A stretch of 64,000 nt of DNA from Hyphomicrobium sp. (GTDB lineage: Bacteria > Pseudomonadota > Alphaproteobacteria > Rhizobiales > Hyphomicrobiaceae). Location: NCBI GenBank assembly GCA_003987725.1, contig RXJH01000003.1:433524-497523 (forward strand). Direction: 5' to 3'. The position numbers were made by a program, and so were the translations under genes. The stretch's first letter is position 1. Every line of letters starts with the position of its first letter. Shown in pieces: positions 25,650 through 34,762 of the stretch. The notes under the pieces are model-generated. The model was not told the DNA's origin, did no database searches, and saw only the letters and a list, made by a program, of their open reading frames with translations.

Positions 25650-26347
25650 TGGACGCAAAGATTGACTGGAGTACGATCCGCCTCGTCGCCTTCGACGTTG
25701 ATGGAACTTTGTACGACCAGAGGGCTATGCGCTTGCGCATGTTACGCGAGATCGCCGCCAACGTGATGCAAACGCGCAGCCTGACGGCGTTGCGCGTCCT
25801 TCGCACGTATCGGCAGCTGCGAGAAAGCATTGGCGATGACGAGATCGACGGCTTCGAGGACGTTTTGATCGCGCGCACGGTCAAGGCAAGCGGCGTCGAC
25901 CAAACGACTGTGCGCTCTATCGTTGCCGAATGGATGGAGAGGCGCCCACTCACGCACATTCGCGCCTGCCGCTACCCCCACGTGACCGAGCTCTTTGCGG
26001 CGTTGAAACAGAAAGGCAAGACCATCGGTATCCTCTCGGACTATTCTGCAGGCGATAAGCTGCGCGCGATGGAGCTTAAAGCCGACCATATTGTTGCAGC
26101 GGGTGATGCCGGTGTCGGAATCCTTAAACCCCACCCTCGGGGCCTCGAAGTGCTCATGAAACAAGCTGGAGCAAGCCCCGCCGAGACGATCCTCATCGGC
26201 GACCGGATCGAGAGAGATGGCGCAGCCGCACGCCGTGCCGGAGCGATGGCGCTGATCCGTTCCTCCCGGCCGCTAGATGGCTGGCTGCACGTTTCGACGT
26301 ACGCCGATCCGCTGTTTGCACCCCTGTTCGAACGGTCGCCGGGATGA
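25646..26347 (+). CDS. HAD family phosphatase
   Basis: A 233-residue HAD hydrolase. Motif I is AFDVDGTLYDQ (about residues 14-24), motif II is ILSDYSAGDK, the conserved Lys is in GILKPHPRGLE, and motif III is ILIGDRIERDGAAARRAG. Located by 4-base overlaps between the UbiA-like gene and a GtrA-like gene, it probably removes the 5-phosphate from polyprenyl-phosphate phosphoribose, the role taken by a phosphatase in the arabinan-donor pathway. The substrate is inferred from context only. Confidence 0.85.
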   Translation: MMDAKIDWSTIRLVAFDVDGTLYDQRAMRLRMLREIAANVMQTRSLTALRVLRTYRQLRESIGDDEIDGFEDVLIARTVKASGVDQTTVRSIVAEWMERRPLTHIRACRYPHVTELFAALKQKGKTIGILSDYSAGDKLRAMELKADHIVAAGDAGVGILKPHPRGLEVLMKQAGASPAETILIGDRIERDGAAARRAGAMALIRSSRPLDGWLHVSTYADPLFAPLFERSPG

Positions 26348-26736
26348 TCTCCAAATTCGTCCGCTACATCGGAACCGGAGGGGCCGCAGCCGTCGTCGAC
26401 GTTTCCGGATTTCACGTTCTGCTGAATGCAGGACTTCCGATCGCAATTGCGGCGAGCCTCAGCTGGCTCATCGCCGCGTTTGTCAATTATCACCTGACAA
26501 GCCGCTTTGTTTTCGAGCAAGCAGCGAGCAGAGGCCGGTTTCTGCAGTTTCTGCTTGGCGCCGCCGTCGGACTTTCCATCAACGTCGGCGTCACGTTGAT
26601 CTGCGCCACGCTGATCGGTATCGCCCCGCTTCTTTCTAAGGTGATCGGCATCGGCACCGCGTTCGTCATCAATTTTTTTATCAATCTGCTTTGGGTCTTC
26701 AGAGCGCCGCCGCGCGACTTAGGCCCGGCGCCTTGA
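26344..26736 (+). CDS. GtrA family membrane protein
   Basis: A 130-residue protein with four membrane segments and the GtrA-type ends: RYIGTGGAAAVVDVSGFHVL at the start and ISWLIAAFVNYHLTSRFVFE-like SWLIAAFVNYHLTSRFVF in the middle, with FVINFFINLLWVFR at the end. GtrA proteins are thought to move polyprenyl-phosphate-linked sugars across the inner membrane. It begins in the stop of the HAD gene (ATGA), completing a synthesis-dephosphorylation-flipping set. Confidence 0.88.
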   Translation: MISKFVRYIGTGGAAAVVDVSGFHVLLNAGLPIAIAASLSWLIAAFVNYHLTSRFVFEQAASRGRFLQFLLGAAVGLSINVGVTLICATLIGIAPLLSKVIGIGTAFVINFFINLLWVFRAPPRDLGPAP

Positions 26737-26807
26737 TTGCTCTCGTCACGATCGAGAACTACATTCGATCAATGCACGAAATCATGGTCCGCTTCCTGGA
26801 GAGCAAA

Positions 26808-27941
26808 ATGGCCAGTTACCAATTTGCTCGCCTGAACCAGTGGCTGGTAATTCTCTTCATTTGTTTCGTGGTCACCGCCTGTCAGGGGAAGTCGCAGACT
26901 GCGCGCGGCGTCTGGGAGAACGTGACATCGCCGGAGATGCCAGCATCGCTTTTTAAGGGCCTGGACGGTTTCGGCGTGGGCAACATCGTGGTCGATCCCG
27001 CGCGGCCCAGCGATCTTTACGCCGGCGGCTATGGATCGATCTGGAAATCGACGGACTATGGGAAGACCTGGGCTGAGCTTCCTAGCCGGCCAAACCCGCC
27101 GTATCTGCCGCTTGGCCACGTACTCGCTATAGCGGGCACGACGCCCGCGACGCTGTGGGTGGCGAACGTGCGAGGCGCGCAGAAGGTGTTCAAGTCGATC
27201 GACGGCGGTCTGACATTTCGGCTCACGGGATTGCTGCCGGAAAACTACGATTCAAGCTTCTATTCGATCGTCGTCGATCCCCATGATCCATCGCACCTGA
27301 TCACGGGTTTCCATGAAGCTGACCGCCTCGCGGAGTCGACGGACGGCGGCGAAACATGGCGCTTCGTGTCTGGCACCGGCTGGCCATCGGGCGGCGTATC
27401 GTGGTTCCCGTTCTTCGTCGAAACGGGCGAGGCTGCGACAACACGCAAAACCTGGTTCGCCATTCCGCAGGGCAGCGGTTCGGCTGTCATGACCAGCGAC
27501 GGCGGCGCGACTTGGACGGAACCCAAGGGCATCGAGGGCCTGACGCATCCACATGGCGGCACACAGCTCTATCAGGTGGGCCAAACTCTCTTCATCGGCG
27601 GCTGGCGGCCCTCAACGGGCAACGGGGTCTATCGCAGCGTCGATCTCGGCGCAAACTGGACGCGCGTAACGGATGGCGATGCCGCGATCGTTTGGGGATC
27701 GGAAAAGACGGTCTACGCCATGTGGGGCTGGGCGTGCGCAAGCTGCGGAATGAACGAGGGAGGTCCAAAACTGCAGACGGCACCGCAGCCCGGTGACCCT
27801 GGCACCTGGACCAAACAAACGGCGCTCCCCGCCGGCCTCGTCTGGGGGCCAAATAGCGTTGCGGTAACATCCGACGGCACGCACAACATCTTCGTCGGCT
27901 CTATGTGGGCCACGGGACTATGGCGCTACTTCGAGCCGTAA
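26808..27941 (+). CDS. lipoprotein with Asp-box (BNR/sialidase-type) repeats
   Basis: A 377-residue predicted lipoprotein. The signal peptide WLVILFICFVVTAC ends in a lipobox with Cys near residue 24. The body carries at least five Asp-box repeats (KSTDYGKTWAEL, KSIDGGLTF, ESTDGGETWRF, TSDGGATWTE, RSVDLGANWTR), so it folds as a beta-propeller. Catalytic residues of sialidases are not evident; a glycan-binding or polysaccharide-processing role is more likely. ATG at 26808 has the ribosome binding site ggagagcaaa and directly precedes the signal peptide; the frame is open further upstream. Confidence 0.8.
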   Translation: MASYQFARLNQWLVILFICFVVTACQGKSQTARGVWENVTSPEMPASLFKGLDGFGVGNIVVDPARPSDLYAGGYGSIWKSTDYGKTWAELPSRPNPPYLPLGHVLAIAGTTPATLWVANVRGAQKVFKSIDGGLTFRLTGLLPENYDSSFYSIVVDPHDPSHLITGFHEADRLAESTDGGETWRFVSGTGWPSGGVSWFPFFVETGEAATTRKTWFAIPQGSGSAVMTSDGGATWTEPKGIEGLTHPHGGTQLYQVGQTLFIGGWRPSTGNGVYRSVDLGANWTRVTDGDAAIVWGSEKTVYAMWGWACASCGMNEGGPKLQTAPQPGDPGTWTKQTALPAGLVWGPNSVAVTSDGTHNIFVGSMWATGLWRYFEP

Positions 27942-28552
27942 CGCGCTGGTTCTGTCTGTAGGCAATGCATATCGAACCGGCTTTTCACCGCGCCGTAATG
28001 CGCCCACGCCTGCCGCGATAACGGCATCTGCTGTCCGTCGAAATTTTTCCCCGGGCGCCCCGATCCAGCCACTAAAGCACTGGAATTACATGCCAAGGAT
28101 CATCCATTGGGCAATTAACTTTCCAGAAAGAAAGGGCGCTTTGGCGGCGCAAATCCGGCTTAAAGTCAATTCTTCAATCTTTTGCTGCTAACAGCCGATG
28201 AGGAGTGGAAATCCGCAAAGGCGTTTGGAGGAATAAAGAGCGGAATCTCCCGCTCTATCAGCAGGCGTCAAATCTTCGACTGGGTTCGCGAGCGTCTCGC
28301 TGAATCGGATTTAGCTGCCTGATGCCTTCTGGATTGGCAACTTTGCGGACCGGACTACGCGGCGATCTGCAAAATAAGCAAGACGTCCGACAACCATCAG
28401 AAAACGTAATTGAGGCGACGACGGCTGGTCGGAAGATTGCTATCGTCGGGCGGGATGAGAAGTGGCAAGACAGACCGTCATCCCTGATGAGAGAATGTCA
28501 AGTAATTGTATTATAGGAATAACCGAACTCATCGATCGTTTGGGCTCCGTAT
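27942..28552. other. 611-base gap with a possible gene remnant
   Basis: No complete gene is convincing. A stretch of about 53 sense codons from 28164 to the stop at 28320 (ending SRRQIFDWVRERLAESDLAA) looks like the C-terminal end of a protein but has no ATG or GTG start, so it may be a decayed gene. Codon bias in the remainder is absent and A+T is raised near 28450-28550, where a promoter for the next operon is expected. Confidence 0.35.
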
Positions 28553-29791
28553 ATGCCAGTCCGTGTACTGTTCTTAAATACGCGCGATCAGTGCGGTGCG
28601 GACGTTGCTGTGCATCTGACGCTCATGGCCAACTTCGCTTCGGACGAAGCCGAGGTCTTTGTCCTGTCGAATAGCGAGGCGTCGGACGCCGAAGAGATGC
28701 GGGTTCGCTTCGCCGGAATGCCGCATGTTTCGAGCACGTTTCTGCCGCTTGGGAAACCCGCCAACGCGTTGTCAGGCAGAAACAGGCTGAGCAAAGCGCT
28801 CGCCTATGGACCGAGCGCCGCGTCATTGGCAAAGGCTGCCGCGTTCATCAAGCGCAACCGCATACAAATCATTCACGCCACCGACCGGCCAAGGGATGCC
28901 AGCTACGCGAGCTTGCTCGGGCGTGTGACCGGCGTTGCGTCCGTCGTACACATGCATTCGCATCTCGGCGATTATCACACCGCCCCAACACTTTGGGGAA
29001 TGCGCAATGCCACGGCGATATTCGCCATCTCGGACTACATAAGAGATGGACTGGGCCGTATGGGAATGGATCTGAAAAAAATCCATACGATCTATAATTC
29101 CGTCGATACCGATCACTTCGACCCTCAAAAAGAATTTGCAAGCTCGGCGAACATTCGCGCGCAGTTCGGCATTCCGGAAAAGGCACCGCTCCTCGGAATT
29201 GCGGCGCGGATGAATCCTTGGAAGGGACAGCTCGAGCTCATCGGCGCGGTGGCACTGCTGCGAGAAACGCACCCCGATCTGCACATCATGATCCTCGGCT
29301 CCGATGTGCCTGAGGTCCGGGCGGAATTTGAAAAGCGCGCGCGCGAAGGCGGCATCGCGGATCGCCTCCATTTCGGCGGATTTCAAAAAGATGTTCGGCC
29401 GTTTCTTCGTGAGTTCGATCTGTTCGTGCATCCGTCCTATGGGGAGCCCTTTGGTCTCTCGATCGCCGAGGCGATGGCGATGCAAAAGCCGGTCATCGCT
29501 TGTGGCACGGGCGGCGTTCCCGAAATCATTACGCATGGCGTGGACGGACGGCTCGTGGAGGAGCGATCTGCCGAGGCGGTCGCGACGGAAATCGCGATGT
29601 TGATGGGCGATCCCGATCTTCGCCGGCGATTGGGCGAGCACGCCCGGCAAACCATCCGCCTGCGTTTTACGCCACGCCAGCAGTGTAGTGAGGTCGCGAG
29701 GCGCTACGAAAATCTCGTCGCTGCATCCAAGGGTGAAGCGCTGCGAAACATTCCGAATTCGTTGGGAGTTGACGGAGGTCCACGATGCTAA
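28553..29791 (+). CDS. glycosyltransferase family 4
   Basis: A 412-residue GT-B enzyme. The N-terminal half contains IQIIHATDRPRDASYASLLG; the C-terminal domain has LGIAARMNPWKGQLELIGAV, LRFHFGG-like LHFGGFQKDVRPFLREFDLF and the donor-site motif PSYGEPFGLSIAEAMAMQKP (E-x7-E). It retains the configuration at the sugar. First gene of a tight group with PhyH, GMC, AKR and a polymerase-like gene; overlaps the next gene by 7 bases. Confidence 0.92.
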   Translation: MPVRVLFLNTRDQCGADVAVHLTLMANFASDEAEVFVLSNSEASDAEEMRVRFAGMPHVSSTFLPLGKPANALSGRNRLSKALAYGPSAASLAKAAAFIKRNRIQIIHATDRPRDASYASLLGRVTGVASVVHMHSHLGDYHTAPTLWGMRNATAIFAISDYIRDGLGRMGMDLKKIHTIYNSVDTDHFDPQKEFASSANIRAQFGIPEKAPLLGIAARMNPWKGQLELIGAVALLRETHPDLHIMILGSDVPEVRAEFEKRAREGGIADRLHFGGFQKDVRPFLREFDLFVHPSYGEPFGLSIAEAMAMQKPVIACGTGGVPEIITHGVDGRLVEERSAEAVATEIAMLMGDPDLRRRLGEHARQTIRLRFTPRQQCSEVARRYENLVAASKGEALRNIPNSLGVDGGPRC

Positions 29792-30618
29792 CAGTTGACG
29801 AAGGTGCCCGCACGGCAGGTGAAAAAGCGAAGCCACTCACCGAAGCGGAAAAGGAAGATCTGAAAGAGGCGTTTGCACGCGATGGCTACTTCGTCATTCG
29901 CAATGTCGTCTCGCCGGAGCGGCTGGCCGAATTGCATAAATCGCTCGAGCAGGAATTCGAAGCGGCTACAAAGTCGGGCGCGCTGTTTTCGGGCGGCGGT
30001 CTCAGAAGCGGCCATCTCAACTGCTTCCCGGGTCAGGCTGGGCGGTTCGTTTACGACACCCTGCAAGACAAGGGCATCATCGACCTGATCAAAGAGATCG
30101 ATCCGAGGGTCGTTCGCATGCCGAACGTCGGCTGCAATTTCAATCTGCCCGGCAGCCACACGCAGCACTATCACCTCGACCGTCCCTTCACGCGGGACTT
30201 CATGATCGCGAACGTCGCGGTCGTCGACTCGACGATCGAGAACGGCGCGATGGAGGCGATCCCGGGCACGCACAAACGCTTTTATAAATATACCCAGTTC
30301 GTCCTCGAGCGCGTGGCACGCAACGCCGTGCGCGTTCCATTGAAACGGGGCGACGTGCTGGTCCGAACCTCAAATGTCTGGCATCGCGGAACGGCAAACC
30401 ATACGTCTGCCCCCCGTCCGATGCTTGCCATGACCTGGGAGGACGGCGGCAACAACCTCGAGGATCCGTTCGCAGCAGACGGTGGGAAAATCAAATTCCT
30501 CCCGAACTGGTTCAAGCCGACCAGAGCAGGACGGATTCGCGAGGAGTTATTCGTGAAGGTGCCCGTTACCTATTCTGCGCTTCGCTTTGCTCGCTCTCTC
30601 GTGGACAAAGAGTACTAA
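29785..30618 (+). CDS. phytanoyl-CoA dioxygenase (PhyH) family protein
   Basis: A 277-residue Fe(II)/2-oxoglutarate-dependent dioxygenase. FARDGYFVIRNVVSPERLAE is the usual PhyH opening, HYHLDRPF contains the HxD metal ligands, GAMEAIPGTHKRF follows, and NVWHRGTANHTS gives the distal His with the 2-oxoglutarate-binding Arg nearby. It would hydroxylate or otherwise oxidise an unactivated carbon of a lipid or sugar. It sits between a GT4 and a GMC oxidoreductase gene (7-base overlap upstream, 9-base gap downstream), so its substrate is probably linked to the polysaccharide. Confidence 0.88.
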   Translation: MLTVDEGARTAGEKAKPLTEAEKEDLKEAFARDGYFVIRNVVSPERLAELHKSLEQEFEAATKSGALFSGGGLRSGHLNCFPGQAGRFVYDTLQDKGIIDLIKEIDPRVVRMPNVGCNFNLPGSHTQHYHLDRPFTRDFMIANVAVVDSTIENGAMEAIPGTHKRFYKYTQFVLERVARNAVRVPLKRGDVLVRTSNVWHRGTANHTSAPRPMLAMTWEDGGNNLEDPFAADGGKIKFLPNWFKPTRAGRIREELFVKVPVTYSALRFARSLVDKEY

Positions 30619-30627
30619 GCAAAAGCC

Positions 30628-32106
30628 ATGCAGGATGAACGTCAGGTCGTGGTCGTCGGCAGCGGTCCGGCGGGCGCCGCGGCCGCCCGCGAACTCGTGG
30701 AAGCCGGAATCTCGGTGACGATGCTGGAAGCGGGCACGCGCTTTGAGCCTGGTCTGCTCGTGCGGTCCGGCGGTAAGAATCTTTACCGCCGCACCCCCCC
30801 GCTGCGGGAGGAGGGCGGGCATTCGGTGTCTGGCGATCCGCAAACCGTATGTTATGCGAAGCTTGCTCCGGGTGGGCTCTCCAATTGCTGGACCGGCGCG
30901 GTGCCGCGCTTTGCGCCGGAGGATTTCACCGAAGGCGAGAGGCTGCACGAACGCTATCGGTGGCCGATCACGTACACGGATCTTGCGCCCTATTACGAAA
31001 AGGTCGAGCGCTCGCTCGAAATCACGGCCGATCGCCGGGATAAACCGCAACTGCCCGGCGGGTACGCTGCCTATGACCGCCGCATTCCGGAGGATTGGGA
31101 AGATGTGGAGCGGGCGGCGAACCGCCATGGCCAGGGCTTCACGATCTATCCTCTCGCGGACGGCAAGCCGACGATGCTCGTCCGCCGCGGAACAGCCTTC
31201 AATAGCTTCACCAACATTGTCTCCCCTCTGCTCAAGTCATCGAATTTCCGTTTGGTGACCGGCGCCTACGCCTTGTCCCTTGAGTGGTCTCCTGAGAAGG
31301 GGAAGGTCGACGGGCTGCTTTATCACGACCGCCACACGGGCCAGACGAAACGCATCGAAGCCGATGCCGTGATCGTCGCGTGCGGTCCGCTCGGAACGGC
31401 CAAGCTTCTGCACAACTCGGTTTCCAAGGATTTTCCGGAGGGATTGGGCAACTCGGAGGGGCTGCTTGGACGCTTCCTGCACGATCACCCTCGTGAATGG
31501 TGGGCTTTCGAGATGGACCACCCCCGCAAGCTCCTCTCTCCCGCCGCGTACATGACGCGCCTGCCCTACGATACCTCGCCCCCGCTCATGGCGACCTCGT
31601 GGACGCTCGGAGTGGCTAACGTCAGCGATCGCGTTCGAAGCCGCTTCGGTCAGTCTGGAACGACGGTCGGTGTGCAGATGATCGGGACGATGATCCCGAC
31701 GGAGTCGTGCGTCGCGAAACCGTCGGCGACGAAGAAAGATGAATTCGGACTCCCTGTTCTCGATGTGTGCATTCGCTACAGCGATCAGGAAGTCGAGAAT
31801 GTCGTTCGCGCCCGCCAGCACCTCCTCGACGTGTTGGAGGATGCAGGCTGCCGTGCAACGATAGGAGAGATCGTCCCGACCTTGTTCCCGGGAACGATTG
31901 CTCACTACGGCGGAACCGCCCGGATGCACGCAAAGCCGGAGTACGGCGTCGTGGATGCCTGGAATCGCGTTTATAGCGCTCCGAATGTCCTCGTCTGCGA
32001 TGCCGCCTGTTTCACGACTGCCGCTGAAAAGAATCCAACCCTGACAGTGATGGCGATTGCGGCGCGGGCGGCAACGCGCCTCGCTCGCGATCTGAAGCAC
32101 GCCTGA
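30628..32106 (+). CDS. GMC family FAD oxidoreductase
   Basis: A 492-residue flavoprotein. The FAD motif VVVVGSGPAGAAAARELVEAG is at residues 7-26; YAKLAPGGLSNCWTGAVPRF is the substrate-side region of GMC enzymes; IVACGPLGTAKLL and the C-terminal GGTARMH...NPTLTVMAIAARAA agree with the family. GMC enzymes oxidise alcohols, including sugars and sugar alcohols. Ten bases separate it from the AKR gene. Together with PhyH and AKR it may build or edit an unusual sugar or lipid group. Confidence 0.9.
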   Translation: MQDERQVVVVGSGPAGAAAARELVEAGISVTMLEAGTRFEPGLLVRSGGKNLYRRTPPLREEGGHSVSGDPQTVCYAKLAPGGLSNCWTGAVPRFAPEDFTEGERLHERYRWPITYTDLAPYYEKVERSLEITADRRDKPQLPGGYAAYDRRIPEDWEDVERAANRHGQGFTIYPLADGKPTMLVRRGTAFNSFTNIVSPLLKSSNFRLVTGAYALSLEWSPEKGKVDGLLYHDRHTGQTKRIEADAVIVACGPLGTAKLLHNSVSKDFPEGLGNSEGLLGRFLHDHPREWWAFEMDHPRKLLSPAAYMTRLPYDTSPPLMATSWTLGVANVSDRVRSRFGQSGTTVGVQMIGTMIPTESCVAKPSATKKDEFGLPVLDVCIRYSDQEVENVVRARQHLLDVLEDAGCRATIGEIVPTLFPGTIAHYGGTARMHAKPEYGVVDAWNRVYSAPNVLVCDAACFTTAAEKNPTLTVMAIAARAATRLARDLKHA

Positions 32107-32115
32107 TTTCATCGC

Positions 32116-33135
32116 ATGAAGATCAACGAATTCGGCAAAACCGGCATGCAAGTTTCCGAGATCGGCTTTGGCGGATCGCGGATCGGCGGCTTTTTTGCGA
32201 ATAAGAACGGCGCTAGCGATGCGCTGAACGTTCTCCAGAAGTCCTTGGATGCGGGCATCACATTCTACGATACCGCCGACATGTACGCGCAGGGCGAAAG
32301 CGAAGCCCTGATCGGGAAGGCCTTTCGCGGCCGCCGGCAGCAGGTCGTCCTGGCGACAAAGGGCGGATACTGCCTTCCCGCGCAGCGCAAACTCATGCAG
32401 CGGATCAAACCCTTGGTCCGCCCGATTGTGCATGCGTTGGGACTGAAGCGATCGAGTTTGCCCTCGGCCGTTTCCGGAGCGCTGTCGCAGGACTTCTCGC
32501 CGTCGTATTTGACTGCGGCCCTGGAGGCGAGCCTAAAACGTCTGCAAACGGACTACGTTGATCTCTACCAGCTGCATAGTCCCCGCGCGCCTTTCCTCCA
32601 GACCGGTGCTTTCGGCGAAGCACTTGAAACACTCGAGAAGCTGAAGGGGCAGGGAAAACTGCGCTTTTACGGAGTAGCAACGGAAGTGGTGGAGGATGCT
32701 CCGTTCTGCTTGTCCGCTCCCGGTATCTCCTCGCTACAACTCGGTTTCGGATTGCTCGACCCCGAAGCGCTCGATGAGGGCATCTTGGCGGCCGCTGAGG
32801 CCCGAGGTCTCGGAGTGATCGCGCGTGGATGCTTTGGTGGCGGGCTCTTGAAAGATGGCCTGGATGAAGATGCGCTGAAGGCTGCCACACCTAAGTGGCG
32901 GCGCATCCTGGCCCTGCGGGCGCTGAGCGAGAAGCTGGGCCGCCCGTTGCTCGATAGCGCCCTGCAATTCTGTCGTGCGACGCCCGCCGTCAGCGTAACC
33001 TTGCTTGGAATGCACACGGAGAAGCATCTGAGCGATAACGAGCGCTATTTCCGTTCTCCAAACTTGACCGCCCAGGAATACGCCGAACTCTGTCGCTACA
33101 TTCGGGAATTGAAAGAAGAGCCCCTTTACGATTGA
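32116..33135 (+). CDS. aldo/keto reductase
   Basis: A 339-residue AKR. ISEIGFGGSR-like VSEIGFGGSRIGG opens the barrel; FYDTADMYAQGESEALIG carries the catalytic Asp and Tyr; VVLATKGGY the Lys; YQLHSPRAP the His. The C-terminal LLGMHTEKHLSDNERYFR is in the nucleotide-binding region. It would interconvert a sugar or aldehyde carbonyl with NAD(P)H. Placed between GMC and the polymerase-like gene with almost no spacing, it is likely co-transcribed. Confidence 0.9.
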   Translation: MKINEFGKTGMQVSEIGFGGSRIGGFFANKNGASDALNVLQKSLDAGITFYDTADMYAQGESEALIGKAFRGRRQQVVLATKGGYCLPAQRKLMQRIKPLVRPIVHALGLKRSSLPSAVSGALSQDFSPSYLTAALEASLKRLQTDYVDLYQLHSPRAPFLQTGAFGEALETLEKLKGQGKLRFYGVATEVVEDAPFCLSAPGISSLQLGFGLLDPEALDEGILAAAEARGLGVIARGCFGGGLLKDGLDEDALKAATPKWRRILALRALSEKLGRPLLDSALQFCRATPAVSVTLLGMHTEKHLSDNERYFRSPNLTAQEYAELCRYIRELKEEPLYD

Positions 33136-33189
33136 GTGGCCGGCGCACTCTACAGTCGACTGGACCTGAGACACTCTGGAGAGAAGACC

Positions 33190-34596
33190 TTGGTTGCTTT
33201 TGCTCGCCCGAGCCCCCCGCCACTGTCGAGCAAGATTTTTGCGACGTTACCGTTCGTTCTCTTCAGCTGGTATCTGATCTTCCGCCCTCTGCTAGGATAC
33301 CTCGAGACCCCCGCAAGTAGAGCGTCCGCTGAGCCATCTGCGAGCTCGATAGGGACGACCACTGCCGACTGGCAAAACAGGGCGTTCCTGTTCGCCCTTC
33401 TGGCGATTACTCTGCTGCTCGCCTTGGCCAACTGGTCGCGGTTGAATTTTGCGCGCCTTCGGTCGCCGCCGATCATGAGCCTCGCTGCGTTTTTGCTGTT
33501 CGCAGGGGCCAGCGTCACATGGGCATACAGCCGGGAGATATCTTTCAACAGATACTGCCTGGAGTTGATGGTTCTTACGCCGATCATTTTGCCATTCGCT
33601 ATGGGATCCCCAGCAAGGGATACGGTGCGAAGCCTGTATTGGTGCTACGCGCTGGCTATACTTATTAACGTCATTGTTGTCTTGAATCAGAAGCCGATGA
33701 TGACGCCCGAAGGAACGATATTCGGATATTTTGGCTATTTCGGATTCAAGCAGTATCTCGGCCAATGCGCTTCGGCTGCGATTCTGTTGTCCTTTTATGA
33801 GGTCCTATTTTCGGGTTGGAGACGGTACCTCGCCATTCTGATCGCCATCGCCTCTGTTTTCCTGGTCTTTGCGAGTGAATCAAAAGGCTCGTTGGTCTTT
33901 ATGCTTGTTGCTCCTTGCATCGCGGGAGTGGCAATCCTGATTAGCGGCAAGCTGCGGGTCTCCGCGCTTCTCGTATTGCTCGCAATTCCGGCGACCTACA
34001 TAGCGGCATCGATGGTCTCGAGCACCAACTTGGTCAACCGCATTTCATACATGATTTACGGCGATTCGACTCTGACTGGCCGTACCGTCATATGGGATTT
34101 CATACATAGGGAAATTGCCCAAAGACCTTGGTTTGGGTGGGGATTCCGCTCGTTTTGGCTGGTTGGAAATGATGCCCCCAGCGTGACTCAGGCGCCATAT
34201 TGGGTAAAACATATGACCGGTAGCCATAGCGGCTATCTCGACGTGAAAATAGAGACTGGAGTTATAGGTTATTGGCTGTTTCTCATTTTCATAATGGCGA
34301 CGTTGTATGCAATAGAGCGCGTGAGACGCCGGGATCCGCTTCGCGCGTGGATCCTGCTTTCGCTGGCTTTATATGTCACCATCACGAATTTGATTGAAAC
34401 CCTGTGGCTGTCGACGAATGATCCGATGTGGTTTCTCTTTGTTCTAGTGGCGGCTGAAACCACCCGTTATTCTGCCGTACCGAAAGCCAATCCCACAACA
34501 ACCAGGAGGCATGGCCCGGTGCGAAAGAGCGGTCCAATTCGAAGAGGCGGACTACCCCAAGGCGTCCGGACCGTCGCCGGACGAAGGCCCGTATGA
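33190..34596 (+). CDS. O-antigen ligase / Wzy-type polymerase
   Basis: A 468-residue integral membrane protein with about eleven membrane segments and the Wzy_C-type periplasmic loop near the middle, seen as GRTVIWDFIHREIAQRPWFG followed by GWGFRSFW and HSGYLDVKIETGVIGYWL. This is the signature of O-antigen ligases and Wzy polymerases. As the only such protein in the region it probably polymerises the repeat unit. TTG at 33190 preceded by ggagag is the best start; a GTG at 33136, directly after the AKR stop, is possible and would add 18 residues. Confidence 0.88.
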   Translation: MVAFARPSPPPLSSKIFATLPFVLFSWYLIFRPLLGYLETPASRASAEPSASSIGTTTADWQNRAFLFALLAITLLLALANWSRLNFARLRSPPIMSLAAFLLFAGASVTWAYSREISFNRYCLELMVLTPIILPFAMGSPARDTVRSLYWCYALAILINVIVVLNQKPMMTPEGTIFGYFGYFGFKQYLGQCASAAILLSFYEVLFSGWRRYLAILIAIASVFLVFASESKGSLVFMLVAPCIAGVAILISGKLRVSALLVLLAIPATYIAASMVSSTNLVNRISYMIYGDSTLTGRTVIWDFIHREIAQRPWFGWGFRSFWLVGNDAPSVTQAPYWVKHMTGSHSGYLDVKIETGVIGYWLFLIFIMATLYAIERVRRRDPLRAWILLSLALYVTITNLIETLWLSTNDPMWFLFVLVAAETTRYSAVPKANPTTTRRHGPVRKSGPIRRGGLPQGVRTVAGRRPV

Positions 34597-34762
34597 ACGA
34601 CCGTCACGCTTCGATGAGACACTCCCACACATTGTGACGTGTTGAGCGTTTCGAGTAGAGATCAGGAACTTCGGAAGTTGTGCGGAGCCGCCGTGAGATC
34701 AGCGAGCAGGTTCTTTCTTGAGGGCAAGCAACCCGCGGATCTTAGGTAAGGATACCTGCACG

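Noticed and set aside
27942-28552. Insertion-sequence remnant in the 611-base gap.
   Set aside because: No inverted terminal repeats or transposase-like motif could be identified; only an unassigned coding-like tail remains.
31237-32433. A 398-codon leftward frame opposite the GMC and AKR genes.
   Set aside because: It spans two well-supported genes on the other strand and has no motif.
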